Shown in pieces: positions 1 to 7,956 of a stretch of 64,000 bases of DNA (its first letter is position 1; each line of letters begins with the position of its first letter). Below the pieces are notes generated by a model, which was given only the letters and a program-made list of their open reading frames with translations, did no database searches and was not told the origin of the DNA. The stretch is from Haloferax denitrificans ATCC 35960. Lineage in GTDB: Archaea; Halobacteriota; Halobacteria; Halobacteriales; Haloferacaceae. Both the position numbers and the translations under genes were made by a program. The stretch spans positions 248,001 to 312,000 of the forward strand of contig NZ_AOLP01000008.1 of NCBI RefSeq assembly GCF_000337795.1, written 5' to 3'.

Positions 1-181
1 GTATCATCCTGTTCAGTCGGTCGATGTCGACGCTCCCGCCGCTCTGCGAGAGGATAACGCTCCGCATCGCTTCCGTCGGGCCACCGGGCATGGCCTGATA
101 CAGCAGAAACGAGACCGTCATCGTGACGAAAAACGTCAGTATCGCTTGCCCGAGACGCTTCAACAAATACTTTGGTGTCAT
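1..181 (-). CDS. Peptide-type ABC transporter permease (DppB-like), N-terminal fragment cut by the window edge
   Basis: Only the first 60 codons are inside the window. The start ATG lies at 179-181. The product opens with a short basic stretch, then one long hydrophobic helix (about residues 12-30), followed by a 'PGGPTEAMR' periplasmic-loop segment typical of DppB/OppB inner-membrane permeases. It lies 73 bp downstream of the substrate-binding protein gene on the same strand, so the two form the start of a peptide/oligosaccharide importer operon that continues outside the window. The substrate is unknown. The family call rests on the helix, the loop pattern and the context. Confidence 0.8.
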   Translation of the reverse strand, partial: MTPKYLLKRLGQAILTFFVTMTVSFLLYQAMPGGPTEAMRSVILSQSGGSVDIDRLNRMI

Positions 182-211
182 TATTAATAGTTTGGCTTCT
201 AGCGTGAGAGA

Positions 212-232
212 GCTTAATTGTGGTGGTTAAGC
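212..232. repeat. Intercistronic inverted repeat between binding-protein and permease genes
   Basis: GCTTAA and TTAAGC arms (6 bp, perfect) flank a 9-nt spacer in the 73-bp gap between the solute-binding gene and the permease. As RNA it could form a weak hairpin that lets the abundant binding protein be made in excess over the permease. The function is inferred. Confidence 0.35.
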
Positions 233-254
233 CCGTTGGGGGTGCCGTCTCACC

Positions 255-2111
255 TCACTGCGAGTTGGAGCTAATCCATCCGTTCTTGAAGGAGAACTCG
301 CCCGGTCGGTTCGTGTTGAGTTCGTAGTCGTCGCCCGTCGGCATGGAGAAGTCCTGCGTGTCGCCCCAGTAGCCGGAGTCTTCCTCGACGAAGACGAAGT
401 CGGGAAGCGCGTAGTTGAACCACTGGACGAGGTCGCGGGTCCGCTCTTTGACCTGTTCTGCCGACTCGGAGTTCGGCAGGTCGTTCATCAGCTGTGCGGG
501 CTGAATCTCCTTGCCGCTCCCCGAGATTTCGGTCGCGCCGACCTCGCTCGGGATGGTCGTCGTAAACGGCTTGCCCGTCGGGCCGGTCTCGTTCCCGCTG
601 GAGGGGTCGCCGACCTCGATGCCGTAGAAGTTGTTCGAGAAGTACGCCGTCGGGTGCCACAGCGCCTTCGCGACGTGCCATATCCAGAAGATGTCAGCCT
701 CGTAGGTCTGGAGGCGCTGGTAGTAGTCGGTCGAGCTGACCGTGCTAATCTCGGTCTGGAGGCCGAACGCGTTGAGCTGGTCGTTGAAGACCTTCGTCGC
801 CTGCACCTGGGTGTTGTTGTTCTGCGTGAGGACGGTGAAGGTGAACGACTCGCCGTCCGGGTCGACCCACGTGCCGTTTTCCTTGGTGTAGCCGGCGTCT
901 TCGAGCAGTTGCGTCGCGGCGTCGAGGTCCTTGCCCACCGGGTAGTCGATGAGCTGGTCGACGAAGTCCTCGCCGAGGTACTCCTCGTGAATCGTCGAGC
1001 GCAGTGCCGTCTGGTTCTCGGCGGGCGCGCCGACGGTTCCGGCCTGTCGCATCGCGGCGACCATCGACTCGAAGTCGACCGCGTTGACGATGGCGCGTCG
1101 GACGGGAAGCCGCGCGATGTGCTCGTTTTTGAAGTTGAACGTGAACTTCTGCGTGCGGAACCAGTTGAGCCGGTAGACGTTCTCGATGTTGTCCGGGTAC
1201 CGTGACTGCTGGGACTCCGACATGAGCACGTCGGGGTTCATGTCGAGCTGGTCGTTCACCGACAGCGACTCCACGTCGGCGGTCGTCTCGGGGATGATGC
1301 GCACCTTCGGGATGTCCGTCCGGCTCGCGTACGGGTGGTCTTCGAACTTCTCGAGGACGGTCTCCGAGGAGTTGAAGCCGGTGACGCGGTACAGCGCGTT
1401 GCCGAGCCCCTCGTCGATGAGCTGTTGGGTGGTGATGCTCATGTCGAGGAGGTCGCTCGTCACGCTCTCGCGCTCGCTCTCGTTCGACGCTTCCTCGTAG
1501 CGGGTGAGGTACTCGCGGTAAATCGACCGCGGGGTGTTGACGAACGTCTCGGCGACGTTCGCCTTCATGAGGTTGGGCGAGACGGCCGTCTTGAACGTCC
1601 GCTCGATGGTGTAGTCGTCCACCAGCGTGTTGCTCTCGATGGGCGACTGCTCGGGCGACTGCAGGCGGTCGATTTCGAGGCCGATGTAGTAGTCTTCGGC
1701 CGTCAGGTCGTCGCCGTTCCACCACTTGAACCCCTCGGGGAACGTCAGCGTGAGCGTCCGCCCGTCGACGCTCATGTCGTCAAGCAGGTCGGGTCGGACC
1801 GTCCCGTCGGCGTAGCCGCGCGCGACTTCCTCGAACAGTTGGTCCTGCAGGGTGTGCGCGTAGTTGCCGAGGCTGTAACGGTTGAACTGCACGTCGGTCG
1901 CGGGTCGGCCCGCGGGGTAATCGAGGGTGTCGTCGGCGAGGCCCGCCCCGGATTCGGTGTTCGTGCCGCCGTCCGTGCCGTCTTCGGTGCCGCCGTCTTC
2001 GGTCGTCTGCCCCGAACTATCGAAACAGCCGGCCAGTCCAGCCGTCCCGGCCACCGCCCCGTACTTGATAAGGTCTCGTCTACTCCAGTTGGTTGAACGC
2101 TTTCCAGCCAT
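255..2111 (-). CDS. ABC transporter substrate-binding protein, SBP_bac_5 (peptide/nickel-type), TAT lipoprotein
   Basis: 618 aa extracytoplasmic solute receptor for a peptide-type importer. The N-terminus has a twin-arginine motif (RRDLIK, residues 11-16), a short hydrophobic stretch and a lipobox ending at Cys29, so it is probably exported folded and lipid-anchored. A low-complexity Gly/Thr/Asp/Glu linker (about 31-55) tethers the domain. The body has family 5 features such as 'GFKWWNGDDLTAEDYYIGLE' and a C-terminal half rich in Tyr/Trp. It is first in an operon with the permease at 1-181. A TATA box and an inverted repeat lie directly upstream. The ligand cannot be read from the sequence: peptides, glycosides and other oligomers are all known in this family. 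Confidence 0.9.
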   Translation of the reverse strand: MAGKRSTNWSRRDLIKYGAVAGTAGLAGCFDSSGQTTEDGGTEDGTDGGTNTESGAGLADDTLDYPAGRPATDVQFNRYSLGNYAHTLQDQLFEEVARGYADGTVRPDLLDDMSVDGRTLTLTFPEGFKWWNGDDLTAEDYYIGLEIDRLQSPEQSPIESNTLVDDYTIERTFKTAVSPNLMKANVAETFVNTPRSIYREYLTRYEEASNESERESVTSDLLDMSITTQQLIDEGLGNALYRVTGFNSSETVLEKFEDHPYASRTDIPKVRIIPETTADVESLSVNDQLDMNPDVLMSESQQSRYPDNIENVYRLNWFRTQKFTFNFKNEHIARLPVRRAIVNAVDFESMVAAMRQAGTVGAPAENQTALRSTIHEEYLGEDFVDQLIDYPVGKDLDAATQLLEDAGYTKENGTWVDPDGESFTFTVLTQNNNTQVQATKVFNDQLNAFGLQTEISTVSSTDYYQRLQTYEADIFWIWHVAKALWHPTAYFSNNFYGIEVGDPSSGNETGPTGKPFTTTIPSEVGATEISGSGKEIQPAQLMNDLPNSESAEQVKERTRDLVQWFNYALPDFVFVEEDSGYWGDTQDFSMPTGDDYELNTNRPGEFSFKNGWISSNSQ

Positions 2112-2114
2112 GCG

Positions 2115-2150
2115 GTATCATCTATCATGATACTCCCGGTTAATATAGAT
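2115..2150 (-). promoter_or_regulatory. Promoter and putative operator of the binding-protein operon
   Basis: On the minus strand a TATA-like ATCTATATTA lies at 2150-2141, about 30-40 nt before the start codon at 2111. GTATCAT (2115-2121) and ATGATAC (2127-2133) form a perfect 7-bp inverted repeat with a 5-nt spacer, placed where transcription should start. This is a good position for a repressor site. The regulator is unknown. Confidence 0.5.
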
Positions 2151-2226
2151 ACTGGATTTACCCATACTGACCATGATAGAGAAAATACCTGTTCTCTCGG
2201 TCACGACGGTCGCGTCGGCGTCCCCG

Positions 2227-2448
2227 TCACGCGCTCCTCGCCGTCCACAGCAACAGTCCGAGCATCAGGACCGCTAACCCGCCGAACGTCGTCAGCTGGA
2301 GATAGACAAGCGCGTGAGTCGTCGTCCCCGGCTCGATAGACGGAAGCGAGACGAGAAGCAGGGCGATGGAGGCGAGCGAGATGACGAGGACGAACTTCAT
2401 CCGGGTCTCGTAATCGCGGAGCACGTCGGCGAGACTCGTTTCGGGCAT
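2227..2448 (-). CDS. Small two-helix membrane protein, function unknown
   Basis: 73 aa. A charged N-terminus (about 1-17) is followed by two clear transmembrane helices, about residues 18-37 and 47-68, and a short basic tail (ARSA). Size and topology match many small haloarchaeal membrane proteins. I do not recognise a named family. It lies alone on the minus strand between the ABC operon and the divergent universal stress protein. Coding is supported by the hydrophobic periodicity and by the absence of a better frame in this stretch. Confidence 0.6.
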   Translation of the reverse strand: MPETSLADVLRDYETRMKFVLVISLASIALLLVSLPSIEPGTTTHALVYLQLTTFGGLAVLMLGLLLWTARSA

Positions 2449-2555
2449 GTCTGCGTAGAGTACCGCGGTGTATTTCAGTATACTGCCCCGCCCGTCGCCC
2501 TCGCGCCGTCCGTTCCTGCGGTAGACTTAGATAAGACGAGGCGGAATGGAGGTGC

Positions 2556-3017
2556 ATGGACAGAGGCTTAGTACTCATCGAGAACACCGACTCGCACGCC
2601 GACCTCCTGCGGGAGGCCAGAGAACACGCGCTGGGCGCGGACGCCGACCTCGTCCTCCTCGTCACGCTCACCGAAGACGAGTTCGAGGAGACCCAGGAGG
2701 TCCTCGACACCATCGGCGACGTCGAACACACGTCGTACACGGAACAGGACGCCTTCCGGGGCGCGATGAACGACGCCGAGGAAGTCGCCCGCGAGGTCTT
2801 TTCGACCGACGACGAGGTGTCCTACGACATCGTCCCGCGAATCGCCAGCGAGAAAGAGCGCGCCGAGACCGTCATCGAGGTCGCAGAAGCGGAGGGCGCA
2901 GACCACGTGTTCATCCTCGGTCGGAACCGGTCGCCGACCGGGAAAGCGCTGTTCGGCGACCTCGCGCAGTTCGTGATTCTCAACTTCGACGGCTACGTGA
3001 CGCTTCACACCGAGTGA
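2556..3017 (+). CDS. Universal stress protein (UspA family)
   Basis: 153 aa, one Usp domain. The N-terminal beta strand (GLVLIENTD), the alternating alpha/beta pattern, and the C-terminal segment 'GADHVFILGRNRSPTGKALF' followed by 'GDLAQFVILN' fit the nucleotide-binding G-2x-G-9x-G-(S/T) region. Here the last part reads GRNRSPTGKALFG, so ATP binding is plausible but not certain. Cytoplasmic, and probably transcribed alone: divergent from the small membrane-protein gene and followed by a hairpin and T-run. No specific stress can be assigned. Confidence 0.85.
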   Translation: MDRGLVLIENTDSHADLLREAREHALGADADLVLLVTLTEDEFEETQEVLDTIGDVEHTSYTEQDAFRGAMNDAEEVAREVFSTDDEVSYDIVPRIASEKERAETVIEVAEAEGADHVFILGRNRSPTGKALFGDLAQFVILNFDGYVTLHTE

Positions 3018-3056
3018 GCGTCGCCGCGGCGGACTGACCCGATTCTCGTTTTTTCT
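3018..3056 (+). terminator. Hairpin plus T-tract after the universal stress protein gene
   Basis: CGCCGCGGCG, a perfect self-complementary stretch, is followed about 15 nt later by TTTTTTCT (3049-3056). Archaeal termination relies mainly on the T-tract. Confidence 0.5.
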
Positions 3057-3098
3057 GCCCCCGCGACCGCGTAGCCGCCTGTACTCAGTCGTCCGAGA

Positions 3099-3938
3099 CT
3101 ACTCCGGCGGGCTGTCCCACTCCTCGCCGTCGTCCTGCGGGTGGTAGCCGATTTGCGAGCGGGCGTGTTCGAGGTCGTACCACCGGCGCTGGTTGTCACT
3201 CACGCCGCTGAAGATGCCGAACTCGACGTTGTCGTCCTGCAGACAGCAGTCGATTTCGTGGGCGAAGTCGCGGCGGGACTGCCACATCGCCTTCATGCGA
3301 CCGACGGTCTCTTGGTACTCGGCGCTCCCGCGCTCGAACTCGCCGTTCTCGACGGCGGCCTCGGCGTCGCCGTAGGGGTGGTCGTACTCGGGCATCCGGA
3401 CACTGCACACCCGGAGGGCGTAGAACTGCTTGGGGTATTCGTAGTTCTCGACGTAGTACCGGCCCATGTCCTCGCCGTAGGCCTTCGACGCGCCGTAAAA
3501 CGAGTCGGGGCGGACGGGGTCGTCGTGGCCGATGACGAGCCCGTGACCCGGCTCGTAAATCTCGGGGGCGAACTCGTCTTCGTAGCCGCCCATCACGTGG
3601 TTGGTCGAGAGGAAGACGAACGATTCGATTTCGTTCTCGCGGGCGACTTCGAGCGCGTTGTACATCCCGATGATGTTGGGCTCGAAGATGTCCTCCCACG
3701 TGCCGTCGGTGTAGGGGTACGCCGCCATGTGGACCATGGCGTCCTGTCCCTCAGCGGCGTCGTCGAGGGCGTCGTAGTCGGACACGTCGCCGACGACGGT
3801 GTCGTAGCCGCCGTAGGGGTGGTCGTCGGGTCGGTCGGAGCGGTTGAAGTACGTGAAGTCGTAGGCGTCGTCGTCGTGCAGGTGGTCTATGACTGCGGTG
3901 CCGCACCGGCCATAGACGCCGGTCATCAAGACGTCCAT
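3099..3938 (-). CDS. NAD(P)-dependent extended SDR, uronate dehydrogenase / Azf-like
   Basis: 279 aa cytoplasmic Rossmann protein predicted to oxidise C1 of a sugar or uronate. Seen: the nucleotide-binding TGVYGRCG motif (about 6-13), HMAAYP, 'NIIGMYN', STNH (active-site Ser/Thr region), the catalytic YGASK (Tyr-x3-Lys), and the tail 'SGVSDNQRRWYDL'. From memory these blocks follow bacterial uronate dehydrogenases and the haloarchaeal glucose-6-phosphate dehydrogenase Azf, which belong to the same subfamily. Divergent from the kdgD-like gene, with its own TATA box 23 nt upstream, so probably leaderless. Context (KdgD, aldehyde dehydrogenase, GH105) favours a uronate or 5-keto-4-deoxyuronate substrate. 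Substrate choice is inference. Confidence 0.85.
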   Translation of the reverse strand: MDVLMTGVYGRCGTAVIDHLHDDDAYDFTYFNRSDRPDDHPYGGYDTVVGDVSDYDALDDAAEGQDAMVHMAAYPYTDGTWEDIFEPNIIGMYNALEVARENEIESFVFLSTNHVMGGYEDEFAPEIYEPGHGLVIGHDDPVRPDSFYGASKAYGEDMGRYYVENYEYPKQFYALRVCSVRMPEYDHPYGDAEAAVENGEFERGSAEYQETVGRMKAMWQSRRDFAHEIDCCLQDDNVEFGIFSGVSDNQRRWYDLEHARSQIGYHPQDDGEEWDSPPE

Positions 3939-3960
3939 ACGAATCCACTCTGACCAAATC

Positions 3961-3970
3961 GTAATAAATT
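3961..3970 (-). promoter_or_regulatory. TATA box of the uronate dehydrogenase-like gene
   Basis: AATTTATTAC on the minus strand, 23 nt before the start codon at 3938. The spacing implies a leaderless transcript. Confidence 0.5.
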
Positions 3971-4040
3971 GATGGGTGACCGCGAAATCCGACTTCGCCT
4001 CGGGTGCCGCGCCGGCCCGCTGGTTCGGTTCACAAAGCCT

Positions 4041-4060
4041 GAACGTCGCGGAACGTCGCG
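4041..4060. repeat. Perfect 10-bp tandem duplication in the divergent intergenic region
   Basis: GAACGTCGCG occurs twice back to back, midway between the uronate dehydrogenase-like and kdgD-like genes. It may be a paired regulator site or a chance duplication. Confidence 0.4.
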
Positions 4061-4123
4061 TCCCAGATGGACGATTCGCGGGCCCTCTCGCGCGCGAACG
4101 CCGGATGCAGGGGTTGACGATGG

Positions 4124-4131
4124 GTTTATCA
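4124..4131 (+). promoter_or_regulatory. TATA box of the kdgD-like gene
   Basis: GTTTATCA lies 25-32 nt before the ATG at 4156. This spacing implies a leaderless mRNA beginning at about 4153-4156, and it argues against the longer upstream reading frame that could be drawn from 3976. Confidence 0.5.
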
Positions 4132-4155
4132 CGGTTGACTCAGATTGACTGTACC

Positions 4156-5094
4156 ATGCCACTCGCAGACGACCGTGTACGTAGTCGTCTCCGTGGCGTC
4201 GCCGTCGGCTTGCTCACGCCGTTCGACGACGACCTGGAGATTCAACACGACAAACTCGAAGCGAACGCGAAGTCGCTTTCCGGCGACGGTATCTCGTCGT
4301 TCCTCGCGGCCGCGAACATCAGCGAATATCACTCCCTCACCCAACAGGAGCGCGTCGACGTGACGGAGACGAGCGTCGAAGCCCTCCCCGACAGCGCCTG
4401 CGTCCTCGCCGGCGTCGGCGGGTCGACGAAGGCCGCGACGGAGTTGATGGACGCCTACGACCGCGTCGGCGTGGACGCCATGATGGTCATGCCGCCGGAC
4501 CACACCTACGTCCACGAGCGGGGACTCATTCGCTACTACGAGAAACTCGACGCCGCGACCGACACGCCGCTGGTTCCCTACGTCCGCGGCTTCGACCCCT
4601 CGGTCTCTTTCCTCCGCGACCTCTCTCGCATCGAGGGCGTCGTCGGCGTCAAATACGCTATCGAGGACCCGGTCAAACTCGGCTCGGCCGTCGCCGCCGC
4701 GGACGACGACGTGGTCTGGGTGGACGGCCTCGCGGAACCGTTCGCCGTCTCGTTTTGGAACGAGGGTATCGAGGGCTTCTCGGCGGGCGTCAGTAACTTC
4801 CGCCCCGAAATCGGCCTCGCGCTGTTCGACGCGCTCGCCGCGGAGAACTGGGAACGCGCCCGCGAGATTCGCGACCTGACGCTTCCGTTCCAAGCCCTCC
4901 GCGGCGAGACGGGCCAGGACAACGACCTCCCCGGCGCGATAAGCGTCCCGGTGGTGAAGAAAGGGCTCGAACTGGCCGGCCTGCACGGCGGGTCGGTCCG
5001 CGAGCCGATTCGGTCGCTGTCGGCCGAAGACGAGCGCCGCGCCGAGGAGTTGTACGAGGAACTCGACGACGGTATCGCCCGCGTCATCGACTGA
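4156..5094 (+). CDS. kdgD: Dihydrodipicolinate synthase family protein, probable 5-dehydro-4-deoxyglucarate dehydratase (KdgD-like)
   Basis: 312 aa class I aldolase-fold enzyme. The KdgD reaction dehydrates and decarboxylates 5-keto-4-deoxyglucarate to alpha-ketoglutarate semialdehyde. Seen: the Schiff-base lysine K166 in GVKYA, the preceding tyrosine Y142 in PYVRG, and KdgD-like landmarks 'DGLAEPFAVSF', 'SAGVSNFRPE' and 'GLHGGSVREPI'. I chose ATG 4156 because the conserved domain begins at once (GLLTPFDDD) and a TATA box sits about 30 nt upstream. The neighbours, a uronate dehydrogenase-like SDR and an alpha-KG-semialdehyde-type dehydrogenase, complete an oxidative uronate route. A KDG or KDPG aldolase of the same fold is the main alternative. 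Confidence 0.85.
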   Translation: MPLADDRVRSRLRGVAVGLLTPFDDDLEIQHDKLEANAKSLSGDGISSFLAAANISEYHSLTQQERVDVTETSVEALPDSACVLAGVGGSTKAATELMDAYDRVGVDAMMVMPPDHTYVHERGLIRYYEKLDAATDTPLVPYVRGFDPSVSFLRDLSRIEGVVGVKYAIEDPVKLGSAVAAADDDVVWVDGLAEPFAVSFWNEGIEGFSAGVSNFRPEIGLALFDALAAENWERAREIRDLTLPFQALRGETGQDNDLPGAISVPVVKKGLELAGLHGGSVREPIRSLSAEDERRAEELYEELDDGIARVID

Positions 5095-5774
5095 CTCGGC
5101 GACCTCGACCGGACCGCGCCCGATGCCCGAACCGCACCGAAACCGACGACTCGGACCCCACCGAAACCGACTGACCACCACCCACACTGCCTGACGCCTC
5201 CCGACTGCATCGGTCGGGGGCACCCACCACCGCCTTCTGCCGTCTCACCGCCGAGTCGCTTCCGGGCCGCTGTCCTTCGCATCTCTGTCCCCTTCGACAT
5301 CGCTCCGTTCTCCCGGCCGCGATGGTCAGCCGCGCTCGCCTGCTCGCTTGCTTCCGACAGCGGAGCGGGTGAGCTGGGTGAGCCGGCTGACACGACCGTC
5401 GCGGCGTCGTCGTATTCTCGCGCGGCGTTCGCGGGTGGGGAACGGACTTCCGGCGAATTGTGCCCGATTGTTCATCTGCAATGGTTTTCCTGTTCCCTTC
5501 TTGCGAACGTGCTTGTTCGGGGCCTGTAACGTCGGAATCCGAGCGATCTGGTGATTTATCGCTTCCGGACAGCCGTCTGTCGTCGACGCCCAACGCGCGA
5601 ATTCGGAGCCACAGTCGCCGGACTATTACAAGCATATGTCTGTAATTTTCCCGCCTCGGGAACCCGACTGCCGAATCGGGCTTCTTTCGCCCCGAGTCCC
5701 GCGGCGCTCGTCGCCGCGCGTCGGCGGTCGGAGGTAGGGATAAGTAGGTGCGGCGTGTGCGTGACTCACACGGC
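5095..5774. other. 680-bp gap without a supported gene
   Basis: The first 150 bp are rich in degenerate ACCGAAACCGAC-like repeats. Frames through the rest are Arg/Ser-rich and unlike the neighbouring proteins. The only feature I can point to is a 15-bp palindrome at 5648-5662, which is shared with the IclR promoter at 10241. The second half is less GC-rich and may hold a promoter. Confidence 0.5.
5648..5662. promoter_or_regulatory. Putative IclR operator, copy 1 (TTCCCG-CCT-CGGGAA)
   Basis: Perfect 6-bp inverted arms with a 3-nt spacer. The 16-nt string TTCCCGCCTCGGGAAC is identical to the one at 10241-10256 next to the IclR gene. It lies 113 bp upstream of the SGNH esterase gene. Confidence 0.5.
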
Positions 5775-6809
5775 ATGCAGCACGACGATATCCAGCACGA
5801 CGACGTTCAGTTCCACAACGTCAGGGCGCTCCAGCGGGTCAGACCGCACGAGGGACTTCGACTGCTCCGCGTCCCGGAGGCCGTCAGGAGCGGCCTGAAC
5901 GCCGGCGCGCAGACGCGGATGTCCCACCCGGCTGGGACCGAGATTCGGTTCGTCCCCGAGGAGACGGTTCGAATCACGCTCTCCTCCGAGGAGCGAAACA
6001 GCCTCGTTCGCCCGTTCTGGGGGGATTTTCAGGCCAGCGGCGAGGAGTTCACGCTCGGCTCGGAGCCGAAGACGGTGGAACTGTCTCCCCCGGAGTCGCT
6101 TTCCGACCTCGACCCGGCGGCGACCGGCGAGATGCGCTACGCGCCCGAGGTGTGCCGACTCGTCTTCCCCGGCGACCACCGCGGCGGCCACATCTACTAT
6201 CACGACGTCGAGGGCGCGTGCCGGCCGCCGACCGCCGACGAGGTGCCGAGCCTCCGGTACCTCGCGTACGGCACGTCGATTACCGAGGGCGAGGCCCCGT
6301 CGGCGGAGATGCTCACGTACGTCAACCAGACGGCGCGGCGACTCGGCGCGGACCCGATAAACCTCGGATCCTGCGGGACCGCCTACTGCGACCCCGCGAT
6401 GGCCGACCACATCGCCGCCCGCGACGACTGGGACGTGGCGACGCTCTCGCTGTCGGTGAACATGGTCGGTCGATTCTCGCCCGACGAGTTCCGCGAGCGG
6501 GCCGCCGACATGGTCGAGACCGTCGCCGCGGCGAACCCGTCCAAACCCGTCGCTTGTATCACGCTGTTCCCGCACGTGCGCGAGTACAAACGGGACCACG
6601 AGGAGGCGACGCTGTCCGAGACGTTCCGCGACCACCTCCGCGACGTGGTCGCCGACTGCGGCTACGACAACGTCCACCTCGTGGAGGGACCGGACCTCCT
6701 GCCGACCGCCAGCGGGATGACGACCGACCTCGTCCACCCCGGCGACGACGCGATGATTCGCATCGGCGAGCGCCTCGCGCGCGAGCTCGAATCCCTCATG
6801 GACGATTAA
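5775..6809 (+). CDS. SGNH/GDSL-family carbohydrate esterase, two-domain
   Basis: 344 aa. The N-terminal half (about 1-150) is a beta-rich domain without a hydrolase motif. The C-terminal half is an SGNH hydrolase: block I GTSIT with nucleophile S168, block II GSCGTAYC, block III LSVNM with the oxyanion Asn, and block V DLVHPGD with D318 and H321. The likely reaction is removal of acetyl groups from sugars, and the setting beside GH105 and uronate genes points to rhamnogalacturonan or pectin fragments. No signal peptide is visible, so it would act on imported substrate. Start ATG 5775 removes an atypical Arg-rich leader present in the longer frame. Substrate is inferred. Confidence 0.8.
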   Translation: MQHDDIQHDDVQFHNVRALQRVRPHEGLRLLRVPEAVRSGLNAGAQTRMSHPAGTEIRFVPEETVRITLSSEERNSLVRPFWGDFQASGEEFTLGSEPKTVELSPPESLSDLDPAATGEMRYAPEVCRLVFPGDHRGGHIYYHDVEGACRPPTADEVPSLRYLAYGTSITEGEAPSAEMLTYVNQTARRLGADPINLGSCGTAYCDPAMADHIAARDDWDVATLSLSVNMVGRFSPDEFRERAADMVETVAAANPSKPVACITLFPHVREYKRDHEEATLSETFRDHLRDVVADCGYDNVHLVEGPDLLPTASGMTTDLVHPGDDAMIRIGERLARELESLMDD

Positions 6810-6907
6810 CTAGAATCCGTGCGATTCAGGCGCTCTCGTGCTCGAATTATCCGAACGAAATCTCCGCGAGCGTAACACGGAAGGACCCCCCTGTTCGATG
6901 GAAGGGT

Positions 6908-7816
6908 ATGACCGTCGCCGCAAATCTGGGCTACATGCTCGGGGTGCTCTGCCTCGGGGCGCTAGCGAAGCGCCTCGGCCTCCTCGACAGCGGCCGTCGC
7001 GACAAACTCACGTTCTTCGCGTTCGCCTTCGCGCTCCCCGCGCTCGTGTTCACCTCGACGTACGACCAGCCGATTCGCGAGGTCATCGAGCCGACGCTCC
7101 TCTTTGGCTTCTGGCTCGTCCTCTTCACCATGCTCGCCGTCGGCTGGGTCGTCCACCGCCGGGTGTCGCCGGACTCGGTTCGGAGCGTCGCCATCGTCCA
7201 GTCGTACTACTCGAACCTCGGCTTCCTCGGCCTCCCGCTCGTCAGTTCGACGTTCGGCTCGCTGGCGTCGGCGAAGGCGGCCGTCATCCTCGGCGTCGGC
7301 GCGCTCACTCACGTCCCGCTCACTATCAGCGTCCTCGTGCTCGTCAACGGCGCTGACGTGTCGTTCAAAGAGGAGTTCGTCGGCGTGCTCAAGACGCCGG
7401 TCATCCCGGCGCTCGTGTTGGGCCTCGTCTTCTCCGGGCTCGGCCTCGGCGTCCCCGGCGTCCTCCTGACGGGCCTCGACGCGCTCGCCTCGCTCGCGCT
7501 CCCCGTGGCACTGCTCTCCATCGGGGCGTCACTCACCGTCTCCACCGAGTCGTTCGACTTCCGCACCGTCGGCGCCGTCGTCGGGAGCAAGGTCGTCCTG
7601 ATGCCGCTTCTCGCCTTCGCGGTGTTCTCGACGTTCGCGTCGAGTTGGTCGACGGTCCAAGCCGGCGTGACGATGCTCGCGACGCCGACCGCCGTCTCGT
7701 CGTTCGTCTACGCGAACGAACTCGGCGGCGACGCCGACCTCGCGTCGATGAACGTGTTCGCCACCACCGCCGTCTCGGTCGCGACGCTCTTCGTCGTCCT
7801 CCAGTTCCTGCTCTGA
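6908..7816 (+). CDS. AEC-family (auxin efflux carrier type) membrane transporter
   Basis: 302 aa, almost wholly hydrophobic with about ten predicted helices. It has the family's internal two-half layout and a central cytoplasmic loop (about 155-170, VNGADVSFKEEF). AEC proteins in prokaryotes move small carboxylates such as malate or malonate. It follows the esterase by 98 bp and precedes the aldehyde dehydrogenase, so it could carry an acidic pathway intermediate or product. ATG 6908 is the first in-frame ATG before the first helix; a longer frame overlapping the esterase gene is an artefact. Substrate unknown. Confidence 0.85.
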   Translation: MTVAANLGYMLGVLCLGALAKRLGLLDSGRRDKLTFFAFAFALPALVFTSTYDQPIREVIEPTLLFGFWLVLFTMLAVGWVVHRRVSPDSVRSVAIVQSYYSNLGFLGLPLVSSTFGSLASAKAAVILGVGALTHVPLTISVLVLVNGADVSFKEEFVGVLKTPVIPALVLGLVFSGLGLGVPGVLLTGLDALASLALPVALLSIGASLTVSTESFDFRTVGAVVGSKVVLMPLLAFAVFSTFASSWSTVQAGVTMLATPTAVSSFVYANELGGDADLASMNVFATTAVSVATLFVVLQFLL

Positions 7817-7956
7817 GTCGACGGCGGCCCGTCGCTCTTCCTTTGAACGGCCCGAATTCGCGTGTCTCACGCCCCGTGTCGGTCTCGAGCGAACGGCCGG
7901 CATCCACGTTCGCCATGAGAAGCTTACTTAGTGATGGATGCACATAGCTAGGTCGA

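Noticed and set aside
3976-4155. N-terminal extension of the KdgD-like protein
   Set aside because: The extension spans the TATA box and is not acidic; the domain starts at the ATG at 4156.
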